Origin: Citromicrobium bathyomarinum
Lineage (GTDB): Bacteria > Pseudomonadota > Alphaproteobacteria > Sphingomonadales > Sphingomonadaceae
DNA length: 64,000 nt
NCBI GenBank assembly: GCA_001306305.2
Contig: CP155577.1
Coordinates: forward strand, 3,234,987 to 3,298,986
Direction: 5' to 3'
Of the stretch, positions 17,199 through 26,111 are shown one piece after another. The position numbers and the translations under genes are program-made. The stretch's first letter is position 1. Each line of letters starts with the position of its first letter. The notes beneath the pieces were generated by a model, which saw nothing but the letters and a program-made list of their open reading frames with translations, did not search any database and was not told where the DNA came from.

Positions 17199-17639
17199 CT
17201 ACCAAGTGCCGGTGTTTTCCATCGACGCCCACGGCTCTTGCGGGGGCAGCGATTCGCCCTTCTGGAGCAGCTCGATCGAAATTCCGTCGGGCGACCGGAT
17301 GAAGGCCATGTGCCCGTCGCGCGGGGGGCGGTTGATCGTCACCCCGGCGGAGCGCAACCGCTCGCAGGTCGCGTAGATATCGTCCACGCGGTAGGCGAGA
17401 TGGCCGAAATTGCGGCCCCCGCTATATTCTTCCGGGTCCCAGTTATAGGTCAGCTCGACCGTCGGCGCCTTGTGCTCACGCGCGCGTTCCTCGTCGCCGG
17501 GAGCGGCCAGGAACACCAGCGTGAAACGACCCGCCTCCACTTCCGTACGCGCAACCTCGACCAGGCCAAGCTTGCCGCAGAAGAAATCGAGCGATTCGTC
17601 GAGATCGCTCACCCGGATCATCGTGTGGAGGTATTCCAT
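17199..17639 (-). CDS. gloA: Lactoylglutathione lyase (glyoxalase I)
   Basis: 146 residues with the two repeated beta-alpha-beta units of the VOC fold. N-terminal [26 protein letters not shown] gives the first metal His; [11 protein letters not shown] and [33 protein letters not shown] carry the metal Glu and second His; [22 protein letters not shown] gives the last Glu. This is the usual metal site of glyoxalase I, which turns the methylglyoxal-glutathione adduct into S-lactoylglutathione. It is a single gene; tRNA-Trp lies 39 bases upstream on the same strand. Confidence 0.92.
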   Translation of the reverse strand: MEYLHTMIRVSDLDESLDFFCGKLGLVEVARTEVEAGRFTLVFLAAPGDEERAREHKAPTVELTYNWDPEEYSGGRNFGHLAYRVDDIYATCERLRSAGVTINRPPRDGHMAFIRSPDGISIELLQKGESLPPQEPWASMENTGTW

Positions 17640-17678
17640 CGTCGCGATTCCCCGCTTGGCTGACGGTAGAGAAGGGAA

Positions 17679-17754
17679 TGGCAGGGGCGAAGGGACTCGA
17701 ACCCATGACCCTCGGTTTTGGAGACCGATGCTCTACCAACTGAGCTACACCCCT
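17679..17754 (-). tRNA. tRNA-Trp (CCA anticodon)
   Basis: Read on the minus strand the sequence folds into a full cloverleaf: acceptor stem AGGGGTG/CGCCCCT, D arm GCTCAGTTGGTAGAGC, anticodon loop CTCCAAA with CCA, and T arm GGGTTCGAGTCCC. The 3' CCA end is encoded in the DNA (17679-17681). It is the only tRNA in the window. Confidence 0.96.
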
Positions 17755-17768
17755 GCAGGCGGATGCGC

Positions 17769-17797
17769 GCTCTAGGGCGCAGGCGACGGATTGGCAA
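17769..17797 (-). promoter_or_regulatory. Likely promoter of tRNA-Trp
   Basis: On the minus strand TTGCCA (17792-17797) and TAGAGC (17769-17774) are separated by 17 bases. The start would fall about 8 bases before the mature tRNA 5' end. Confidence 0.5.
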
Positions 17798-17872
17798 GCA
17801 CCTTGCGCGTCCAGTGTATTATCTCGCGCATCTTATGGCATGCGATGGCCTGTGCTAGAATAACAGGTGACC

Positions 17873-18559
17873 ATGCTGCCGATCGTCCCCCCTCCGGTCC
17901 TGCTCTCCGCCTACGCCCAGGGCCTGTTCCCGATGGCGGAAAGCCGCCGCGATCAGGATATCTTCTGGGTCGAACCGCGCGAGCGCGCAATCATTCCGAT
18001 CGGCGGCTTTCACTGTTCGCGCTCGCTCGCCCGCACGATCCGGCGCGATGTCTTCACCATCACCGTCGATTCGGATTTCGCCGGCACGATCGTCGAATGC
18101 GCAGCCCCGCGCGCTGATGCGGAGGACACCTGGATCAGCGGACGGATCGCGGCGAGTTACCAGCGGCTGCACGAGGTCGGCCATGCGCACTCGATCGAGT
18201 GCCGTCAGAATGGCGAGCTGGTCGGCGGGGTGTACGGAGTCGCGTTCGACCGGGTGTTCTGCGGAGAAAGCATGTTCAGCCGCCGCACCGACGCGTCCAA
18301 GGTTGCGCTCGGCTGGCTACTGGCGTTGCTGGAGCGCGCCGGATGCGAGCTGTTCGACTGCCAGTTCATGACCGGCCATCTCGCCTCGCTCGGCGCGATC
18401 CCGATCCCGCAGTCCGAATATCTGGAACGGCTCCACGCCGCACACGGGCCGCAGCGGCTGAGCCTGCCGCAGGCGCTCGCCGAAGTGCAGGCCGAGGCGG
18501 CTCAGTCTTCCTCTTCACCCGGGAAGCTCATCGCGCAGCTTTTGACCCAGACATCGTAG
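17873..18559 (+). CDS. aat: Leucyl/phenylalanyl-tRNA-protein transferase
   Basis: 228 residues from the ATG at 17873, chosen because AGGTGA sits at correct spacing; a GTG two codons earlier is possible. Typical motifs: SAYAQGLFPMAE, IFWVEPRERAIIPI, TWISGRIAASYQRLHEVGHAHSIECR, GVAFDRVFCGESMFSR and LFDCQFMTGHLASLGA. The enzyme adds Leu or Phe to proteins with N-terminal Arg or Lys, marking them for ClpS/ClpAP degradation (N-end rule). Its last 58 bases overlap the tail of the convergent DUF2155 gene. Confidence 0.95.
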   Translation: MLPIVPPPVLLSAYAQGLFPMAESRRDQDIFWVEPRERAIIPIGGFHCSRSLARTIRRDVFTITVDSDFAGTIVECAAPRADAEDTWISGRIAASYQRLHEVGHAHSIECRQNGELVGGVYGVAFDRVFCGESMFSRRTDASKVALGWLLALLERAGCELFDCQFMTGHLASLGAIPIPQSEYLERLHAAHGPQRLSLPQALAEVQAEAAQSSSSPGKLIAQLLTQTS

Positions 18560-19023
18560 ATCGGGTGTTCGACCACGTTGAGGCTGGGCGAATTGCGGAA
18601 CAGCCAGCCCGAGAACACCTTGTTCCAGCTCCGCTCCGTCTCCGCGCCGCGCCGCTCGCGCACGAACACCTGCACGAAGGCGCCTTCGTCCTGCGGTAGC
18701 TCCCACGGGGTGGTCTTCTCGCAGGCGCGCAGGCGAATCACCACATCGCCCACCCGAGTCGCCTCACCCGGCTTCATCTCGAAGTCGCGGCTGACATTGT
18801 TGCGCTTGTTGAGCAGGCCGATCGTCGCCACCCGCTCGGCCATCGGCGTACCGATATCCTCGCCATCAGGCCGGCTGGTCGCGGTGCCGCCCTTGGCCAG
18901 CTCTTCGGGAACCTCGGTCTCGATCGGGGTGGGATCGGGCGTTTCGGAGTTGCACGCCGCCAGGGTCAACACGGACAGCGGCAGTGCAGCCAGCAGCAGG
19001 GAAACAGGCCTGCGCATGGTCAT
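18502..19023 (-). CDS. DUF2155 lipoprotein
   Basis: 173 residues. The start ATG shares one base with the preceding NDUFA12 stop (TAATG), so the two are translationally coupled. The N-terminus is a lipoprotein signal peptide with the lipobox LAAC. The C-terminal half, VATIGLLNKRNNVSRDFEMKPGEATRVGDVVIRLRACEKTTPWE and NKVFSGWLFRNSPSLNVVEHPIYDVWVKSC, matches DUF2155, a family of unknown function in alphaproteobacteria that is often next to aat and NDUFA12. It should sit in the periplasm attached to a membrane. Confidence 0.85.
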   Translation of the reverse strand: MTMRRPVSLLLAALPLSVLTLAACNSETPDPTPIETEVPEELAKGGTATSRPDGEDIGTPMAERVATIGLLNKRNNVSRDFEMKPGEATRVGDVVIRLRACEKTTPWELPQDEGAFVQVFVRERRGAETERSWNKVFSGWLFRNSPSLNVVEHPIYDVWVKSCAMSFPGEEED

Positions 19024-19445
19024 TACTCGCCCGGAGTCCACGCCTCGTAATCGCCGGTCGCACGCGCGCGCCGACCGCCGCGTTCCAGCGCGCCGCTGGG
19101 CAGGTAGGCCTGCGCCGATCCGGTGGCGTTGGGGGAATAGTCCGCTTCCCAGATGCGCGGCGGGGGCAGATGGCTCTCGGGCACATCCTCGCCCGCACCG
19201 TGCAGCCAGCCGTGCCATTCCGCGGGCACGCGGCTGGCATCATTGGCGCCATCGTAGATCACCCAGCGCCGCTCGGTACCGGTGTACGACCCTGCGGTGG
19301 GCGTATGCTTCCGCTTCGCCTTGGCGCGATAATACTTGTTGCCGAACGCGTCGGTGCCGACGTGTTCGCCATTGCGCGAGGTAAACAGCGCGGTGCCGAT
19401 GGTCGCGCCATCCCACCAGGTGAAGATCTTGCCGAGGATGTTCAT
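19023..19445 (-). CDS. NDUFA12-type NADH:ubiquinone oxidoreductase subunit
   Basis: 140 residues starting MNILGKIFTWWDGATIGTALFTSRNGEHVGTDAFGNKYY. RRWVIYDGANDASRVPAEWHGWLHG is the family's core motif, and a proline-rich stretch follows. This is the bacterial homologue of the complex I accessory subunit NDUFA12/B17.2, found in alphaproteobacteria and mitochondria. It is thought to help assemble or stabilise the matrix arm of complex I. The main nuo operon is not here. It is co-transcribed with the DUF2155 lipoprotein. Confidence 0.93.
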   Translation of the reverse strand: MNILGKIFTWWDGATIGTALFTSRNGEHVGTDAFGNKYYRAKAKRKHTPTAGSYTGTERRWVIYDGANDASRVPAEWHGWLHGAGEDVPESHLPPPRIWEADYSPNATGSAQAYLPSGALERGGRRARATGDYEAWTPGE

Positions 19446-19539
19446 TGCGGTTGGCGGACTAGCGCAAGCCCGGTGCCGGGCCAAGCCGCTTTCACACGTG
19501 GTCTGCACTCGGCCCTGCATTCTGCCCGGCCACTCGCCC

Positions 19540-20037
19540 CTACCACTCTACCGCGTCGCCCGGCCCGATCCCCAGCTCCGCCGCGCGTCCGCCGGGAATC
19601 TCCAGCACGGCGGAGGTCGGCCCCAACGCGCTGACGCTGTCGAGCGAATAGGGCGTGGTCTCAGCGGCGATGTTGATGATCTTGCGGTCCTGCCCGATAA
19701 AAATGATGTCCAGCGGGAGCGGGGTGTTCTTCATCCAGAAGCTGGCGACATCGCCCTGACGCGGGAAAATCATCGCCTCGTCGGGCCCCAGCTGGGTGCG
19801 GAACATCAGCCCGCGGGCCTGCTCCTCCTGCGTTGCCGCGACTTCGGCAGCGAAGCGATGCTCACCCTTGCCAGTCGAAATGGTGACCGGGACGATCTCC
19901 AGTCCCGACTCAGGATGGACCGTCTGCTCCGACGCCGCGCTCGCGCCGGTCGCCTGCGAATCGGTTGCGGTCTGCGGCGAACAGGCTGCCATCAGCAGCA
20001 TCGCCGCCCCGCTCAGTACCCAGCGTCCGATGCCCAT
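19540..20037 (-). CDS. DUF192 lipoprotein
   Basis: 165 residues. A signal peptide with a lipobox-like MAAC near residue 19 points to a lipoprotein. The DUF192 domain is complete: EVAATQEEQARGLMFRTQLGPDEAMIFPRQGDVASFWMKNTPLPLDIIFIGQDRKIINI and VLEIPGGRAAELGIGPGDAV. Function of the family is not established. Its first 25 bases overlap the end of recX on the same strand, so they are probably co-transcribed. Confidence 0.85.
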   Translation of the reverse strand: MGIGRWVLSGAAMLLMAACSPQTATDSQATGASAASEQTVHPESGLEIVPVTISTGKGEHRFAAEVAATQEEQARGLMFRTQLGPDEAMIFPRQGDVASFWMKNTPLPLDIIFIGQDRKIINIAAETTPYSLDSVSALGPTSAVLEIPGGRAAELGIGPGDAVEW

Positions 20038-20573
20038 TCCTCTGCCTCTTGCTCGCTCGCGGCGTCGATCAGCGCCCGCGCAGTGTCGAAATCATGGCCC
20101 GCGCGCACCAGCGCGGCAAGCTGCTTCTCGCGCCCCTTGGGATCGTTCGGGCGCTCCCCGAACGGGCCCAGCCGCCGCCTGCGGGCGAAGGCCAGCGCGG
20201 CGGCGCGGCCTTCCGCCTCGCTCGGCTCCACGCCTTCCAGCGACTCGGTATCTACGCCGGCATGGTGCAGCGCCTGGCTCACCCGCCGCGCGCCATAGCC
20301 GCGCCTGAGCAGGTCGCGCGTGCGCACTTCTGCAAAGACCTCGTCGTTGACGTAACCGAGCTCGACCAGCCGCTCGACCAGTTCGTCAAGATCGGGTTCA
20401 TCATCCCCCGCCCATCCCCGCTGGCGCAACTTGCGTTGCAGATAATGCTTGAGTCGGGCCGCAGTGGTCGCGTAGCGGCCTGCATAGCCAAGCGCGAGAT
20501 CGCGCAGCGAAGTGCCGTCCAAAGGCGGCACAGGCTTTCGCTGGCGTCGCGAAGTCTGGTGGGGTTCGCCCAT
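20013..20573 (-). CDS. recX: RecX regulatory protein
   Basis: 186 residues from the ATG at 20571-20573. The three-helix RecX repeats are visible: LGYAGRYATTAARLKHYLQRKLRQRGW, LDELVERLVELGYVNDEVFAEVRTRDLLRRGYGARRVSQALHHAGV, and a looser third unit ending AALVRAGHDFDTARALIDA. RecX binds RecA filaments and blocks their recombinase and co-protease activity. recA is not adjacent. It overlaps the DUF192 gene downstream. Confidence 0.85.
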   Translation of the reverse strand: MGEPHQTSRRQRKPVPPLDGTSLRDLALGYAGRYATTAARLKHYLQRKLRQRGWAGDDEPDLDELVERLVELGYVNDEVFAEVRTRDLLRRGYGARRVSQALHHAGVDTESLEGVEPSEAEGRAAALAFARRRRLGPFGERPNDPKGREKQLAALVRAGHDFDTARALIDAASEQEAEEWASDAGY

Positions 20574-20719
20574 GGGACATAATGATGCCACACTCCTTGA
20601 GGATTGGAACCGCCCTCATGAAGGGATTGATGAAAGTTAATGCTGGCACGACCGCCCCAGACCACGCGCATTCGCGCCAGATCTCTTCACGGTTCGGATA
20701 ACGGGTGACGATAACCCCT

Positions 20720-22471
20720 ATGCTCAAAGAACAACTGGCTCCCACGCCCAATGATTGCGCGCTGCCGCGCCGTCGTGCCGATTTCGCCACCTTCAGCGAG
20801 GCTATCAATTACGCGGCGCGCAGCGAGAAGGGCCTCAACTTCCACGACATGCGCGGCACGCTGGAGCGGGCCTATACCTACCGCGAAATGCGCGCCGACG
20901 CGCTGGAGATGGCGCAGCGGCTGGTCGCATCGGGGATCGAGCCGCAGGATCGCGTCGCGCTGATCGCGGAAACCTCGCCCGAATTCGCCGCGCTGTTCTG
21001 CGCCTGCATCTATGCCGGGGCCTGGCCCGTTCCGCTGCCCCTGCCGACCGGCTTCGGCGGCAAGGACGGCTATATCGATCAGCTGGTGGTCCAGCTGCAA
21101 AGTTCCGACCCCAAGATCCTGATCTATCCGCCCGAAATCGACGAGATGGCGAAGGCCGCAGCGGACCGGCAGGGCTGCGAGGGGATCGACTGGGACAGCT
21201 TCGCAACCCGCGACAAGGCGGATGCCGAGCTGCCGCAGGTCAACCCGGAAGACATCTGCTACCTGCAGTATTCCTCCGGCTCGACCCGCTTCCCCACGGG
21301 GGTCGCGGTGACCCACAAGGCGCTGCTGCACAATCTCTACGGCCATTCGAGCGCGATGGACCTTGGCACCAATGATCGCGTGGTCAGCTGGCTGCCGTGG
21401 TATCACGACATGGGGCTGGTCGGCTGTTTCCTCAGCGTGATCGCCAACCAGGTCTCGATCGACTATCTCAAGACCGAGCATTTCGCGCGCCGTCCGCTCG
21501 CCTGGCTCGATCTGATCAGCCGCAACCAAGGCAACACGCTGTCGTACTCGCCGACCTTCGGTTACGACATCTGCGCGCGCCGCATTTCCAGCCAGAGCGA
21601 TGTCGGCAACCGCTTCGACCTGTCGCGCTGGCGCACCGCGGGCAACGGCGCGGACATGATCCGGCCCGACGTGATGCAGAACTTCGTCAACGCCTTTGCC
21701 GATGCGGGCTTCAAGGCATCCGCCTTTACCCCGAGCTATGGCCTGGCAGAGGCGACGCTGGCGGTCACCGTGATGCCGCCGGGCGAAGGCATCCGGGTCG
21801 AGCTGGTCGAGGAAGAGCGCCTTTCTGGCGCGCGCCGCAATCTCAACCGGCCCGCCCGCTATCGCGCGATCGTCAATTGCGGCAGGCCGCTGCCCGACAT
21901 GGAGGTCGAAATCCGTGGCGAGGGTAACGAGATCAAGTCCGACCACCAGATCGGCAAGGTCTGGTGCCGCGGCCCCAGCATCATGCATTCCTACTTCCGC
22001 AATCAGGAAGCGACCGAGGAATGCCTGATCCCGAGCGATGACGGCAAGGGCTCCTGGCTCGATACCGGCGACATGGGCTACATGGCCGACGGCTACCTGT
22101 TCATCGTCGGCCGGGCGAAGGACATGATCATCATCAACGGCAAGAACCACTGGCCGCAGGATATCGAGTGGGCGGTGGAGCAGCTCCCCGGCTTCAACCA
22201 CGGCGACATCGCGGCCTTCTCTGTCGAGCGTGAGGATGGCGAGGAGGCACCAGCCGTGCTGGTCCACTGCCGCGTCTCCGACCCCGAGGAACGCCGCGTG
22301 CTGCGCGAGCGGATTCGCGAGAAGGTACAATCGGTCACCGGGATGCAGTGCCTGGTCGAACTGGTGCCGCCGCGCACCCTGCCGCGCACCTCGTCGGGCA
22401 AGCTCAGCCGCGCGAAGGCGAAGCGGCTGTACCTCTCCGGCGAAATCCAGCCCTACAGCCTGGCGGCCTGA
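20720..22471 (+). CDS. Fatty acyl-AMP ligase (FAAL)
   Basis: 583 residues from the ATG at 20720; a GTG at 20705 is an alternative start. ANL-superfamily motifs: YLQYSSGSTRFPTGVAVTH (phosphate loop), SWLPWYHDMGLVG, PSYGLAEATLAV, WLDTGDMGYMADGYLFIVGRAKDMIIINGKNHWPQDIEW, and TLPRTSSGKLSRAKAKRLY with the catalytic Lys. GKNHWPQDIEW and the wording of the other motifs are those of fatty acyl-AMP ligases rather than acyl-CoA synthetases. FAALs load fatty acids onto acyl-carrier proteins for lipids or polyketides. No ACP, serine palmitoyltransferase or polyketide synthase is adjacent. A link to sphingolipid synthesis is possible in this group but not shown here. Confidence 0.85.
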   Translation: MLKEQLAPTPNDCALPRRRADFATFSEAINYAARSEKGLNFHDMRGTLERAYTYREMRADALEMAQRLVASGIEPQDRVALIAETSPEFAALFCACIYAGAWPVPLPLPTGFGGKDGYIDQLVVQLQSSDPKILIYPPEIDEMAKAAADRQGCEGIDWDSFATRDKADAELPQVNPEDICYLQYSSGSTRFPTGVAVTHKALLHNLYGHSSAMDLGTNDRVVSWLPWYHDMGLVGCFLSVIANQVSIDYLKTEHFARRPLAWLDLISRNQGNTLSYSPTFGYDICARRISSQSDVGNRFDLSRWRTAGNGADMIRPDVMQNFVNAFADAGFKASAFTPSYGLAEATLAVTVMPPGEGIRVELVEEERLSGARRNLNRPARYRAIVNCGRPLPDMEVEIRGEGNEIKSDHQIGKVWCRGPSIMHSYFRNQEATEECLIPSDDGKGSWLDTGDMGYMADGYLFIVGRAKDMIIINGKNHWPQDIEWAVEQLPGFNHGDIAAFSVEREDGEEAPAVLVHCRVSDPEERRVLRERIREKVQSVTGMQCLVELVPPRTLPRTSSGKLSRAKAKRLYLSGEIQPYSLAA

Positions 22472-22487
22472 CCCCTAACCCGGCGGA

Positions 22488-24047
22488 TCATTCCGGAAGC
22501 AACCATTCGGGCTGCACGCCGCCGGTTTCGTCGCCGCCCACCGCGTCGACAGGCTGTATCCCGGCCTCGACCAGCGCCTGCCGCACGCTCGCAACCTGCG
22601 CTTCCGGCCCGCGCAGGCGCAGCGGGATGCCGATCCTACGCTGCGCCCAGATCGCCAGCCCTATCGCGCGGCGACCGGCGGCATCGGGCTCTGCGTCTTC
22701 GTTGAAGGTGATCTCCGGCAGCGCGCGCAATGGCGGTACGATGCGGATGTCCCAGTCGGGCTCCGTCGCCGCGACCCTGCGTTCCAGTTCCCGATAGGCA
22801 CCCAGCGTCGCCCCTTCGAGCGGCTGCGCGGTTACCAGCGCGCGACGTCGCTGGAGATCGATGGTGATGTCATCCACCGGCACGCCGGCGAGGATCGAGA
22901 GCCGCTGCGCAATGGTATCGGCCTGCTGCCTCGCATCCTGCTGGCGCTCGCTCGCCTCGCGCAGCTGGAGCCGCTGCGCCTCCACCGCGTCGGCGCTTTC
23001 GACCTGCATGATCTGCACGCTCACCGGACGCCCCAGAGCCTCTTCCAGCTCCGCCCGCGCGCGGTCCTCCACCTGTGCGGTGCGGAACAGCGTGTCGGTA
23101 TAGACCTGCGCGGTGACCTCGATCGAATCGTCGAGGAAGCGCACGGTCGGGTCGACGCTCTGCGCCTTGCCCTCGAAGGTATCGAAGAGACCGTCGCGGA
23201 TCGTGCGCTCCGCCTGCGCCTCCCAGCCGATCTGGTACAGCGACAGGCCCAGCGGCACGGCCAGCGCCACGAACGCCGCGAAGATCAGGAAGGCCTGAAA
23301 CCGGCTCTGCTTCTCTGTCAGCCGGGTGCTGAAGCCATACCCGCGGGCCATAGCCGTGGCGGTCAGCGCAATCGCGGTCAGGTTGGTGACGAACAGCAGC
23401 AGCGCGCCGAAGAAGACCGTCGAATTGAGCGTCGCCAGACCATAGCCGACCGCCGCCAGCGGCGGCATCAACGCGGTCGCGATCGCCACGCCGACAATCG
23501 TCCCCTCGCGCCCCCGGATCACCGCGTAGGCGCCCGCGATTGCGGAGAAGATCGCGACCATCAGGTCGAACAGGTTGGGCTGGGTGCGCGAGGCGATCTC
23601 CTCCGTCACCACCTGGATCGGGGAGAAGACCACGATCAAGGCGCAGAACAGGATCGCGATCACGGTGCCCAGCACCAGCGAGCGCACGGCCCGGCCCAGC
23701 CACCTGAAATCCCCCACCGCAAGCGCGAAGCCGACCCCCATGATGGGGTCCATCAGCGGCGCGATCAGCATCGCCCCGATGACCACCGCAGGCGAGGACA
23801 GCAGCATGCCGAGGATCGCGATGCCGGCCGACATGCAGACCATCAGGACATAGCGTCCGGTCAGCTCGCACTCCGCGCGCCGTTTCTCGATCACCGCCTG
23901 CTGGTCGACCGTGCCTGCGACCTCGATCGTCCACCAGCGGTTGAAGGCCTTGGCCACGTAGTCGATCCCGATACGACGTTTGCCGGTCGAATTATTCGCG
24001 ACAGACTGGTCCGTCGTCTGCGAAGGAGAACTGGTGGGCGATTGCAT
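22488..24047 (-). CDS. DUF389 membrane protein
   Basis: 519 residues. The N-terminal part carries about six hydrophobic helices and the DUF389 signature: LMVCMSAGIAILGMLLSSPAVVIGAMLIAPLMDPIMGVGFALAVGD, followed by GREGTIVGVAIATALMPPLAAVGYGLA. The C-terminal 230 residues are soluble, with a long coiled-coil-like stretch (AQVEDRARAELEEALG ... EASERQQDARQQADTIAQRL) and no named domain. Function of DUF389 is unknown. It ends 16 bases from the convergent acyl-AMP ligase and is divergent from the TelA operon 99 bases away. Confidence 0.83.
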   Translation of the reverse strand: MQSPTSSPSQTTDQSVANNSTGKRRIGIDYVAKAFNRWWTIEVAGTVDQQAVIEKRRAECELTGRYVLMVCMSAGIAILGMLLSSPAVVIGAMLIAPLMDPIMGVGFALAVGDFRWLGRAVRSLVLGTVIAILFCALIVVFSPIQVVTEEIASRTQPNLFDLMVAIFSAIAGAYAVIRGREGTIVGVAIATALMPPLAAVGYGLATLNSTVFFGALLLFVTNLTAIALTATAMARGYGFSTRLTEKQSRFQAFLIFAAFVALAVPLGLSLYQIGWEAQAERTIRDGLFDTFEGKAQSVDPTVRFLDDSIEVTAQVYTDTLFRTAQVEDRARAELEEALGRPVSVQIMQVESADAVEAQRLQLREASERQQDARQQADTIAQRLSILAGVPVDDITIDLQRRRALVTAQPLEGATLGAYRELERRVAATEPDWDIRIVPPLRALPEITFNEDAEPDAAGRRAIGLAIWAQRRIGIPLRLRGPEAQVASVRQALVEAGIQPVDAVGGDETGGVQPEWLLPE

Positions 24048-24146
24048 ATGTGCGCCATATCGCGGAAAACGCGCCCGGCCAAAGCTTGAAACGCGTGTCT
24101 TGCGCGACTAATACAGTCATTGAAGCAGAAGGATTTTTGACCTCTC

Positions 24147-25346
24147 ATGGCGACCCAGAGCGACACCGCAACCGCGACCGAGCTGAACCTCACCCCGCCC
24201 GAGCCGATCCCCACCGTGGATGTGGAGAAGGCGGTTGGACTGGTGCCGGTCGACGAAGGCAAGAAGACCGAGCTGGATTCCAAGGTCGACAGCTTCGTCG
24301 CCGATCTGATCGCGCATGACACCCGCTCGCCCGAGTTCAGCAAGCGGGTCGACGAGATTTCCAACATGGGTCGCAAGGAAATCGCGGCGGCGTCTTCGAT
24401 GTCGAACCGCTTCCTCGACCGGCCGGTGCGCGCGATGGACCGCGACCAGGGCGTGGGCGCGAACCTCGCCGAACTGCGCGTCACCGTGGAAGAGCTCGAT
24501 CCCGCGCGCCGGGGCAAGAGCGGCATTCTGTCGAAGCTGCCCTGGGGCAACAGCCTGAAGGGCTATTTCCGCAGCTACCAGAGCGCGCAGAGCCACATCC
24601 AGGCGATCCTCGACAAGCTGCATTCGGGCCGCACCGAATTGCAGAAGGATAACGCCGCGATCGATGTCGAGCGACAGCACCTGTGGGAAGCCATGGGCAA
24701 GCTTGAGCAGATGATCCACATCTCCAAGACACTCGACGAACGGCTGGAGGACAAGGCCAACGAACTCGACGCGACCGACCCGGAAAAGGCCAAGGCGATC
24801 CGGGAAACCGCGCTGTTCTACGTCCGCCAGCGCACGCAGGACCTGCTGACGCAGATGGCCGTGTCGGTGCAGGGCTACCTCGCGCTCGATCTGGTCAAGA
24901 AGAACAATGTGGAGCTGGTGAAGGGCGTCGATCGCGCCAGCACCACCACCGTCAGCGCGCTGCGCACGGCGGTGACCGTGGCCGAAGCGATGACCAACCA
25001 GCGGCTGGTGCTGAAACAGATCACCGCGCTCAACGACACCACGGCGGGCATCATCGATTCGACCGGCAAGCTGCTTCGCGAACAGACCGGCAAGATCCAC
25101 GAACAGGCCGCCGCGAGCACGATCCCGATGCAGACTCTGCAGAACGCCTTCCAGAACATCTACGCGACGATGGACGAGGTCGACACCTTCAAGCTGAAGG
25201 CGCTCGACACGATGAAGCAGACGGTCACCACGCTTTCGAGCGAGGTCGAAAAGTCGAAGGAATATATCGCCCGCGCGGAAAGCCAGGCCCAGGCCCAGGC
25301 GCAGCTCGATGCATCCGAAGACGCGCTGCTCAAGCTGGAGGGCTAG
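24147..25346 (+). CDS. TelA/KlaA-family toxic anion resistance protein
   Basis: 399 residues, mostly long alpha-helices. TelA-family features: FSKRVDEISNMGRKEIAAASSMSNRFLDRPVRAM, LAELRVTVEELDP, LPWGNSLKGYFRSYQSAQSHIQAILDKLHSGRTELQKDNAAI, ALFYVRQRTQDLLTQMAVSVQGYLALDLVKKNNVELVKGVDRAS. Members were first linked with tellurite resistance; the chromosomal role is more likely in envelope stress. It heads a three-gene set: the next gene starts on the base after its TAG, and the third overlaps the second. Confidence 0.85.
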   Translation: MATQSDTATATELNLTPPEPIPTVDVEKAVGLVPVDEGKKTELDSKVDSFVADLIAHDTRSPEFSKRVDEISNMGRKEIAAASSMSNRFLDRPVRAMDRDQGVGANLAELRVTVEELDPARRGKSGILSKLPWGNSLKGYFRSYQSAQSHIQAILDKLHSGRTELQKDNAAIDVERQHLWEAMGKLEQMIHISKTLDERLEDKANELDATDPEKAKAIRETALFYVRQRTQDLLTQMAVSVQGYLALDLVKKNNVELVKGVDRASTTTVSALRTAVTVAEAMTNQRLVLKQITALNDTTAGIIDSTGKLLREQTGKIHEQAAASTIPMQTLQNAFQNIYATMDEVDTFKLKALDTMKQTVTTLSSEVEKSKEYIARAESQAQAQAQLDASEDALLKLEG

Positions 25347-26111
25347 GTGAACGACCTGACCCGCGACAGCGAGCGCCTGCTCAGTGACAGCCGCCAGCTG
25401 CTGATCGACAACCGGGTCGGCGGGCGCCACCGCCGGGTGACCGCGATCGGGCGCGAATCGGCGCAGGTGCGCAACCGGCATCGGCTGAAGAAGCTGCGCA
25501 ACATCGTAATCGCGGCGGCGGCGATTCTCGCCTTTGCGACCATTGCCGGGATCGTGATCGACGGGATCGGCTTTGTCGGCATCGTCCTCACTTTCTTCGC
25601 ACTGGTCGCGGCGGCGGGCATCTTCTCGGTCTTTCCGCGCATCTCGATCCCGCAGGCCGGCGACCTCAACAAAGGTACACCGCGCCAGATGGTCGCCCGG
25701 ACGGAGCTGTGGCTGGAATCGCAGCGCGCCGCCCTGCCCGCGCCCGCCGTGGCGCTGGTCGACGATCTGGGCGTCAAGCTCGACCTGCTCGGCCAGCAGC
25801 TCGAAACCGCGCCCGCCAGCCATGATTCGATCCGCGACATTCGCGAACTGGTGGGCGAGACGCTGCCCGAAATGGTCCAGTCCTACACCCGCGTGCCCAC
25901 CGCCATGCGGACGGAGGAACACGCAGGGGCGACCGCCGACGAGCGGCTGATTGAAGGCTTGAGCAAGATCAGCGGCGAGATCGACTCGATCAATCGCAAG
26001 ATCGCCGACGGCGCGCTCGACGATCTGGCCGTCCAGCACCGCTATCTCGGCTATCGCTACGGCGACGGGCCGGCGGCGACTGAAAGCTCCAGCGAAGAGG
26101 CGCCCCGCTGA
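25347..26111 (+). CDS. Two-TM protein of the TelA operon, possibly XpaC-like
   Basis: 254 residues. The start codon is GTG, immediately after the telA stop. A basic N-terminal region (about 60 residues) leads to two adjacent transmembrane helices (about residues 50-95), then a soluble helical C-terminal domain including ELVGETLPEMVQSYTRVP and ADERLIEGLSKISGEIDSINRKIADGALDDLAVQHRYLGYRY. In Bacillus the TelA homologue yaaN lies next to xpaC, which has a similar layout, so this may be an XpaC-like partner. That rests on context and architecture only. Its TGA overlaps the next ATG. Confidence 0.6.
   Translation: MNDLTRDSERLLSDSRQLLIDNRVGGRHRRVTAIGRESAQVRNRHRLKKLRNIVIAAAAILAFATIAGIVIDGIGFVGIVLTFFALVAAAGIFSVFPRISIPQAGDLNKGTPRQMVARTELWLESQRAALPAPAVALVDDLGVKLDLLGQQLETAPASHDSIRDIRELVGETLPEMVQSYTRVPTAMRTEEHAGATADERLIEGLSKISGEIDSINRKIADGALDDLAVQHRYLGYRYGDGPAATESSSEEAPR

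Noticed and set aside
20660..20680. Sigma-54 site before the acyl-AMP ligase (TGGCACG)
   Set aside because: The -24 half is present, but no TTGC follows at the right spacing.
24117..26039. 640-codon frame opposite the TelA operon
   Set aside because: The plus-strand genes have clear families and overlaps; the antisense product is rich in His, Arg and Asp, as expected from reversed GC-rich codons.
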